Positions 6,175 to 9,864 of a stretch of DNA of 9,864 bases are shown here, in pieces (position 1 is the first letter of the stretch; every line of letters starts with the position of its first letter). The stretch covers positions 1 to 9,864 of the forward strand of contig CAMTJK010000124.1 of the NCBI GenBank assembly GCA_947072805.1, read 5' to 3'. Under the pieces are notes generated by a model. The model did no database searches. It saw nothing but the letters and a program-made list of their open reading frames with translations, and was not told where the DNA came from. Origin of the DNA: an uncultured Prevotella sp. (lineage in GTDB: Bacteria; Bacteroidota; Bacteroidia; Bacteroidales; Bacteroidaceae). Made by a program: the position numbers and the translations under genes.

Positions 6175-9150
6175 TCAGAACCTGCCTCCGCCGCCGAAGC
6201 CACCTCCGCCGAAGCCGCCTCCCGAGCGTCCGCCTCCGCCACGTGAACCTCTCTGGCGCTCGCCGCCGGATCCATCGCCGCCGGATCCCATGCGCATACC
6301 TTGTCGTGCCTCCTTTGTTCCGAACAGGTTCATGCGGTATATAACGTGCAACATGGCGTAGTTGGTTATTGAGTTATACTCCGTGTCGCGTCTGCTCATG
6401 GCATCGATGGTGCGGCTCAGGTTCGACTGTTCGTGCAGCAGGTCATAGAATTGCAGCGAGACGGTGAGCAACTTGCCCTTCAGGAAGCTTTGGCTTATCT
6501 GTGCGTTCCATATAAGCTCGTTGGTATTGAGTGATGCGTCGCTGTATCCGCGTCGGCTGTTCATGTTGAGGTCGGTAGACAATGTAGTGCCCCACGGCAT
6601 GGTGACATTGGTATTGAAACCGTATGAGAATCGCCACGTGTCGAGGTTGCTTGTAGGCTGGAGTTTGTTGCTTGAGTGAGAATACTGGAAACTTCCGTTC
6701 AGTTCGAATTCAATCCATTCGTTGCGGTAGCTTGCAGCAAGGCGTTCGTAAATGCTTGTCGATTTTGTCGTGCTTTTCACCGAGTTGCCGTCGCGATGCA
6801 GATCAAGATATCCCACGCTGTTCGTGTAGCCGGCGCCGGTGGTGGTATTTACGTTGAAATAGCCTGTCGTATCTATGGCAATGTTATAGAACATGTCGCC
6901 CTTAATGTTCCAGTTGCCGTTAATGTTTTCCGGTTGTGTGGTACGTCCGCCCGTTACGGGGTCGTATGTTACCTTGTTACTGATGCTGTTGCTTGTGGTA
7001 GAGAAGTTAATGTTGGCGCCCATGCCCTGCTGGTGGCTCTGTATGTAGTTGTTGTAACGCATATAGAGCGTGTTTGTGAAAGAGGGCTTCAGTCCCGGAT
7101 TACCTTTAGTAATGTTCAGCGGGTTGCTGTCGTCGGTAATGTCGAGCAGGTCGGTCATATCTGGCTGGCTTGTCGTTCCGCGGTAGTTGAAGCGCAGCTG
7201 GCTCACCTTTGAAATCTTCCATCTGAAGTCGGCAGTAGGCGTAATGTTTGTTACCGTGCGCACGGTGTCGGCGTTGTGTCCCTGATAGCGTTGCACGAAG
7301 TGCGTCTTTTGCGGCATCAGCGTCACGCCAACGCTTAGGTTGTAAGCCTTGCGTATTATTCGCAACATCACTTCTATGTCGTGAATATAGTTCTTATATT
7401 CAGAGAAGCGGCTTAGGTCGCTGTCAAGATAGTCGTAATAAGGATTTTCGAGTCGTGCAAGATAGTCGTCCCATGTGCGGTATTGAGGAAACAGACCGCT
7501 GAAATAGTCTTCTCCGAGATTGCTGAAGTTATAAGTGGAACGGTCGCTCTTTGTGTATTTATACTGAAATTCGTAGGTGAATTGCAGGAATGTGGCTTTC
7601 ATTATTGGCTCGCTGTACGTGATTTTCGCCGCATAGGTATAATTCTTTTTGGGCGTTAGGTTGTAGCGGTTGGTCTGGTAGGTGGAGTCTTGTCCCAGAT
7701 AATTCTTTTTCTGATACAGGTGAACGTTGTTTGTGGAGAGGCTGTTGCTTTCCGATTCGCTGTAGTTGGCTCTCAGACGCAGCGTGAGGTTACGTCCCGT
7801 TGTGCTCAGCTTGCGGTTGAATTGCAGTGTACCGCCCACCTGCTTGCTGTCGCTGTAGCTTATCGAGCCGTTGTTTCGGCTGTTTACCATCATCGAGTCG
7901 TTGCTGAAAAGTGTGAGTGCCTCCAGTGCGAGCGGGTCTGTTACGTAGAGATACGGGTCTACGTTGTAGGTGCCCGACCTGCTTGTCGATGTGCCGTCGT
8001 TTGTGGAGTAGGTGAAATTAGGGCGGAACATAATCGTTGTCATGGTGTCAGGCATCCATTCTATTCTCATTTGTGAGTTCCAGCTGTTGCTGCGTGAGTA
8101 GCTTTGGTTGATGCTGTTGCCAAACGAACCGGTGGTGCTTACGAAGTTTTCGCTCGAAGAACGCGACCACGCATCGCCGTCGCTGTGGTTCCATCTCACG
8201 CTACCGTCCAGCTTCAGCTTGTTCTTTTCTTCGTAGTTGAAGTTTACTCCTGCCATTTTTGTGGCTGTAAGTCCCTGGCGACCGCCGCCGAAGCGTCCGC
8301 CGCCACCACCTCCTGGAAATCCCATGTCGTTTACGTTGTTGGCGTTGAACAGTCCTATAAGTCTCATCTTGCTGTTCATCTGTGCCGCCATCAAACGTGC
8401 CGAGTATCGGTCTTCGGTGCCTATGCCGAGGTCGTTGTTTGTCATGAATCCGCGGTTCATGCCTTTCTTTATCCCGAAGTCGAGTACAGTCTGTTCCTCT
8501 CCGTCGTCTATGCCCGACATACGTGCAAGGTCGCTCTTCTCGTCGTACGATTTTATCTTGTCGATGATAGATGTCGGCAGGTTCTTCATTGCCGTTTTGG
8601 TGTCACCTGTCATAAATTCCTTTCCGTCCACGAGAATCTTTTTCACCTCTTTGCCGTTGATTGTTATCTTGCCATCGTCGTCCACCTGTGCTCCGGGCAG
8701 CTTTTTCACAAGCTCCTCCACTACAGAACCTTCGGGCGTGCGGTAGGCGGCAGCATTATATACAAAGGTATCTTCTTTCAGAGTTACCTTTACTGCTTGT
8801 CCTTTTGCCACGGCTCCTTTCAACATGATAGCATCTACCGACAGTGGAATGGTGCCTACAGCCACATCCTTGTTGTCGGCAATTTTGATGGCGCGTGTAT
8901 AGGGCTTGAATCCCACGCTCGATACCTTTAATATATACTGACCGTTGGCCGGAGCCTTTATGTTGAACGAACCGTTGTCGGCTGTCACTCCTCCTGCCGC
9001 CAGTGTGCTGTCGTTGCGCAGCAGTTGAACGGTGGTCAGAGCCAATGGTTCTTTCGAGTCGTTTTCTATTATTGTACCTGTGATGGCACGTTGTGCAGAG
9101 GCTGACAGTGTTGCCGTGGCTATGGCAATCAGCATAAGTAGCTTTTTCAT
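6175..9150 (-). CDS. TonB-dependent-receptor-like outer-membrane beta-barrel protein
   Basis: A 991-residue outer-membrane protein, probably for uptake or surface binding; substrate unknown. The ATG at 9150 gives a type I signal peptide, MKKLLMLIAIATATLSASA, with cleavage likely before Q20. A carboxypeptidase-regulatory-like beta-sandwich follows (about 21-105; RAITGTIIENDSKEPL). Next is a plug-like domain (about 125-220) with KKLPGAQVDDDG (LPG at 151-153), ITINGKEVKKILVDGKEF and SGIDDGEEQTVLDF. The rest is a beta-barrel of the OMP_b-brl_3 type, with many alternating-hydrophobic strands, the last being YAMLHVIYRMNLFG. A Gly-rich insert lies at 277-293 and a Gly/Arg-rich tail at 954-991. I see no certain TonB box, so dependence on TonB is inferred from family. 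There is no SusD-like neighbour, which argues against a canonical glycan-uptake pair. In-frame ATGs at 9171 and 9192 would spoil the signal peptide and overlap or lie upstream of the probable promoter, so they are rejected. Confidence 0.88.
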   Translation of the reverse strand: MKKLLMLIAIATATLSASAQRAITGTIIENDSKEPLALTTVQLLRNDSTLAAGGVTADNGSFNIKAPANGQYILKVSSVGFKPYTRAIKIADNKDVAVGTIPLSVDAIMLKGAVAKGQAVKVTLKEDTFVYNAAAYRTPEGSVVEELVKKLPGAQVDDDGKITINGKEVKKILVDGKEFMTGDTKTAMKNLPTSIIDKIKSYDEKSDLARMSGIDDGEEQTVLDFGIKKGMNRGFMTNNDLGIGTEDRYSARLMAAQMNSKMRLIGLFNANNVNDMGFPGGGGGGRFGGGRQGLTATKMAGVNFNYEEKNKLKLDGSVRWNHSDGDAWSRSSSENFVSTTGSFGNSINQSYSRSNSWNSQMRIEWMPDTMTTIMFRPNFTYSTNDGTSTSRSGTYNVDPYLYVTDPLALEALTLFSNDSMMVNSRNNGSISYSDSKQVGGTLQFNRKLSTTGRNLTLRLRANYSESESNSLSTNNVHLYQKKNYLGQDSTYQTNRYNLTPKKNYTYAAKITYSEPIMKATFLQFTYEFQYKYTKSDRSTYNFSNLGEDYFSGLFPQYRTWDDYLARLENPYYDYLDSDLSRFSEYKNYIHDIEVMLRIIRKAYNLSVGVTLMPQKTHFVQRYQGHNADTVRTVTNITPTADFRWKISKVSQLRFNYRGTTSQPDMTDLLDITDDSNPLNITKGNPGLKPSFTNTLYMRYNNYIQSHQQGMGANINFSTTSNSISNKVTYDPVTGGRTTQPENINGNWNIKGDMFYNIAIDTTGYFNVNTTTGAGYTNSVGYLDLHRDGNSVKSTTKSTSIYERLAASYRNEWIEFELNGSFQYSHSSNKLQPTSNLDTWRFSYGFNTNVTMPWGTTLSTDLNMNSRRGYSDASLNTNELIWNAQISQSFLKGKLLTVSLQFYDLLHEQSNLSRTIDAMSRRDTEYNSITNYAMLHVIYRMNLFGTKEARQGMRMGSGGDGSGGERQRGSRGGGGRSGGGFGGGGFGGGGRF
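6191..6220 (-). repeat. 15-bp tandem repeat in the Gly-rich tail
   Basis: CCGCCGAAGCCACCT (6191-6205) is followed directly by CCGCCGAAGCCGCCT (6206-6220), differing at one base. Read on the minus strand the two units encode successive Gly-Gly-Gly-Gly-Phe-type blocks of the barrel protein's tail (GGGFGGGGFGGGGRF). Confidence 0.85.
6261..6290 (-). repeat. Second 15-bp tandem repeat in the Gly-rich tail
   Basis: The units at 6261-6275 and 6276-6290 share their first 13 bases (CGCCGCCGGATCC). They encode the GSGGDGSGG stretch just after the last barrel strand. Both repeats are multiples of three and keep the reading frame. Confidence 0.8.
8272..8322 (-). other. Internal Gly-rich segment of the barrel protein
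   Basis: These 17 codons encode GFPGGGGGGRFGGGRQG at residues 277-293, between strands near the start of the barrel, probably in a turn or loop. It shares the RFGGG/GGGRF character of the C-terminal tail, although the two sites are about 660 residues apart. Confidence 0.8.
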
Positions 9151-9174
9151 CTTGTCTTGTTTGATTCTCATTTC

Positions 9175-9181
9175 CAAAGTA
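9175..9181 (-). promoter_or_regulatory. Near-consensus -7 element for the barrel-protein gene
   Basis: Minus strand TACTTTG resembles TAnnTTTG with one spacer base instead of two. A T-rich CTTTTT about 17 bases upstream is only a weak -33 candidate. Its distance to the ATG at 9150 (a leader of about 18 bases) matches the other promoters in this window. Confidence 0.3.
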
Positions 9182-9251
9182 TGACGTATCATTACGGAAA
9201 AAGTTTAAGAACTACACTTATTTTTTGTTATATTATAAAGAGGTAATCGTG

Positions 9252-9677
9252 ATGAAAGGCTCCGGCGATGCCAAACGCCCCGAACGCATCATCGTCACCT
9301 ACGATCACGACTTTGCAATGTATCTCAAGCATAAACGAGCTGAAAATCTCGCCAAAGCCCGGAAAAATGTACAAAACAAGCTGACTAAATCACGGCAGTC
9401 GCAGCAAGATCCGCACCACTATGTCACCACCACACACAAGACAAAAAATGGAGAGCGCGCCATCAAGATAGAGATGGCAATAAACACCGACGTCGTATAT
9501 CAAGAGGAAATGCTCGACGGCTTCTGCGCCTACGCGACATCGCTTGATGACGAAGCCATCGACGTGCTACGTATACGCTCGTTCCACTACGAAATAGAAC
9601 ACATCTTCCGCACTACCAAATCTTTCTTCAGGGATAATGCATTGACGTATGAGAGGGCTCTACACATCGAGGAGTGA
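9252..9677 (+). pseudogene. Transposase fragment, IS4/IS1634-like DDE family
   Basis: This 141-codon frame matches, from memory, only the middle to late part of a DDE_Tnp_1 (IS4-superfamily, IS1634-like) transposase. The anchors are PERIIVTYDHDFAMYLKHKR near the N-terminus, a basic NVQNKLTKSRQSQQDP segment, then DGFCAYATSLDDEAIDVLRI and FHYEIEHIFRTTK. The last has the catalytic glutamate E116 followed six residues later by K123, as in the E-(6)-K half of the IS4 YREK signature; the Y and R positions of that signature hold R and H. The upstream domain with the two catalytic aspartates is absent, and so is the conserved sequence normally found after this motif (similarity fades after about residue 125). 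It cannot be an active transposase. I saw no terminal inverted repeats. The frame is free of stops and has an AGAGG stretch about 9 bases before the ATG, so a small expressed protein cannot be excluded. A longer TTG start at 9225 is possible but unlikely. Confidence 0.75.
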
Positions 9678-9736
9678 CAGGCATTGCTGAGCCGGTCAAA
9701 AAATCTCATATTGTGCAAATGATGTGGTGGTTGTGT

Positions 9737-9760
9737 AGCGAAACGGCTGTTTCGCTACTG
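9737..9760. repeat. 10-bp perfect hairpin downstream of the transposase fragment
   Basis: GTAGCGAAAC (9737-9746) and GTTTCGCTAC (9751-9760) pair fully around a four-base loop, GGCT. Neither strand has a T-run directly after it, so it is a poor intrinsic terminator. It could still end the minus-strand gene entering from the right, or be a relic of the mobile element. The rest of 9678-9817 shows nothing else I can name. Confidence 0.6.
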
Positions 9761-9817
9761 CAAGGTTAGCACATTATTTTCCTCCCTCCAAATCCCTCAC
9801 GCTGAAAAACACCCACT

Positions 9818-9864
9818 TTACTCATCGATTTTCTTGGGTGATTTGCCTGTAAAACGCTTGAAGT
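9818..9864 (-). CDS. C-terminal end of a gene, possibly an AraC-type regulator (partial)
   Basis: On the minus strand one frame enters from the right edge and reads FKRFTGKSPKKIDE before a TAA at 9818-9820. The pattern F-K-R-F-T-G-K-S-P is what is typically seen at the end of the second helix-turn-helix of AraC/XylS transcription factors (F-K-x-x-x-G-x-S/T-P). Only 14 residues are inside the window, so this is a pattern match and not a firm assignment. If right, a DNA-binding regulator lies just outside, pointing towards the transposase fragment. Confidence 0.45.
   Translation of the reverse strand, partial: FKRFTGKSPKKIDE

Noticed and set aside
6181..6290. GC-rich repeats considered as a CRISPR-like or minisatellite array
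   Set aside because: Only two pairs of 15-bp units, in frame within a coding tail and without spacers; explained by Gly codon repeats.
5726..6361. A 211-codon plus-strand frame with a proline-rich end
   Set aside because: It spans antisense of the lipoprotein gene, the intergenic gap and the Gly-rich tail; the Pro run is the complement of the Gly codons.
6676..7212. A 178-codon plus-strand frame antisense to the barrel-protein gene
   Set aside because: A shadow of the real gene: no recognisable motif and biased composition.
8104..8931. A 275-codon plus-strand open frame antisense to the barrel-protein gene
   Set aside because: It lies wholly inside a well-supported minus-strand gene, has Val/Ala/Cys-rich composition typical of a reverse frame of Gly/Thr/Asn-rich coding sequence, and shows no domain or promoter.
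6175..9150. SusC-type receptor of a glycan-uptake locus
   Set aside because: No SusD-like lipoprotein adjoins it (the downstream lipoprotein is only 183 residues), and the barrel resembles the OMP_b-brl_3 group more than SusC.

Overview
The window looks like the chromosome of a Bacteroidales bacterium, most likely Prevotella or a close relative. Three things support this. A sigma-ABfr-type -7 element (TAnnTTTG) sits before lysS and before the lipoprotein gene. LysS carries the C-terminal extension seen in this phylum. A large CarboxypepD_reg-like/plug/beta-barrel outer-membrane protein is present. Genus is an inference; nothing here fixes the species.

Layout. Positions 1-353 hold no gene I can recognise. 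A plus-strand housekeeping block follows: lysS (lysyl-tRNA synthetase), gpsA (glycerol-3-phosphate dehydrogenase), pgi (glucose-6-phosphate isomerase, short bacterial form), then a HAD-family phosphatase or phosphomutase. A strong hairpin after pgi probably separates the HAD gene from the three genes before it. The HAD gene converges on a minus-strand small lipoprotein gene. The 88 bases between them are almost filled by one perfect 30-bp inverted repeat, which I read as a bidirectional terminator. Upstream of the lipoprotein gene, on the same strand, is a 991-residue TonB-dependent-receptor-like outer-membrane protein ending in a Gly/Arg-rich tail. The right end looks rearranged: a plus-strand transposase fragment (IS4/IS1634-like DDE family, lacking both ends), a 10-bp hairpin, and the last 14 codons of a minus-strand gene that resembles the C-terminus of an AraC-type regulator.

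Functionally, lysS-gpsA-pgi joins translation with the glycerol-3-phosphate and glucose-6-phosphate branch points. I recall this order as common in Bacteroidales, and the link looks positional rather than one pathway. The minus-strand pair encodes envelope proteins (an outer-membrane barrel and a lipoprotein) with no SusD-like partner, so it is not a standard Sus-type glycan-uptake locus. I saw no CRISPR array, tRNA, rRNA, complete mobile element or evident new defence or biosynthetic system. The items most worth a second look are the low-complexity Gly/Arg tail with its 15-bp tandem repeats, the 30-bp perfect palindrome, the transposase fragment that is still open, and the uncharacterised stretch upstream of lysS.
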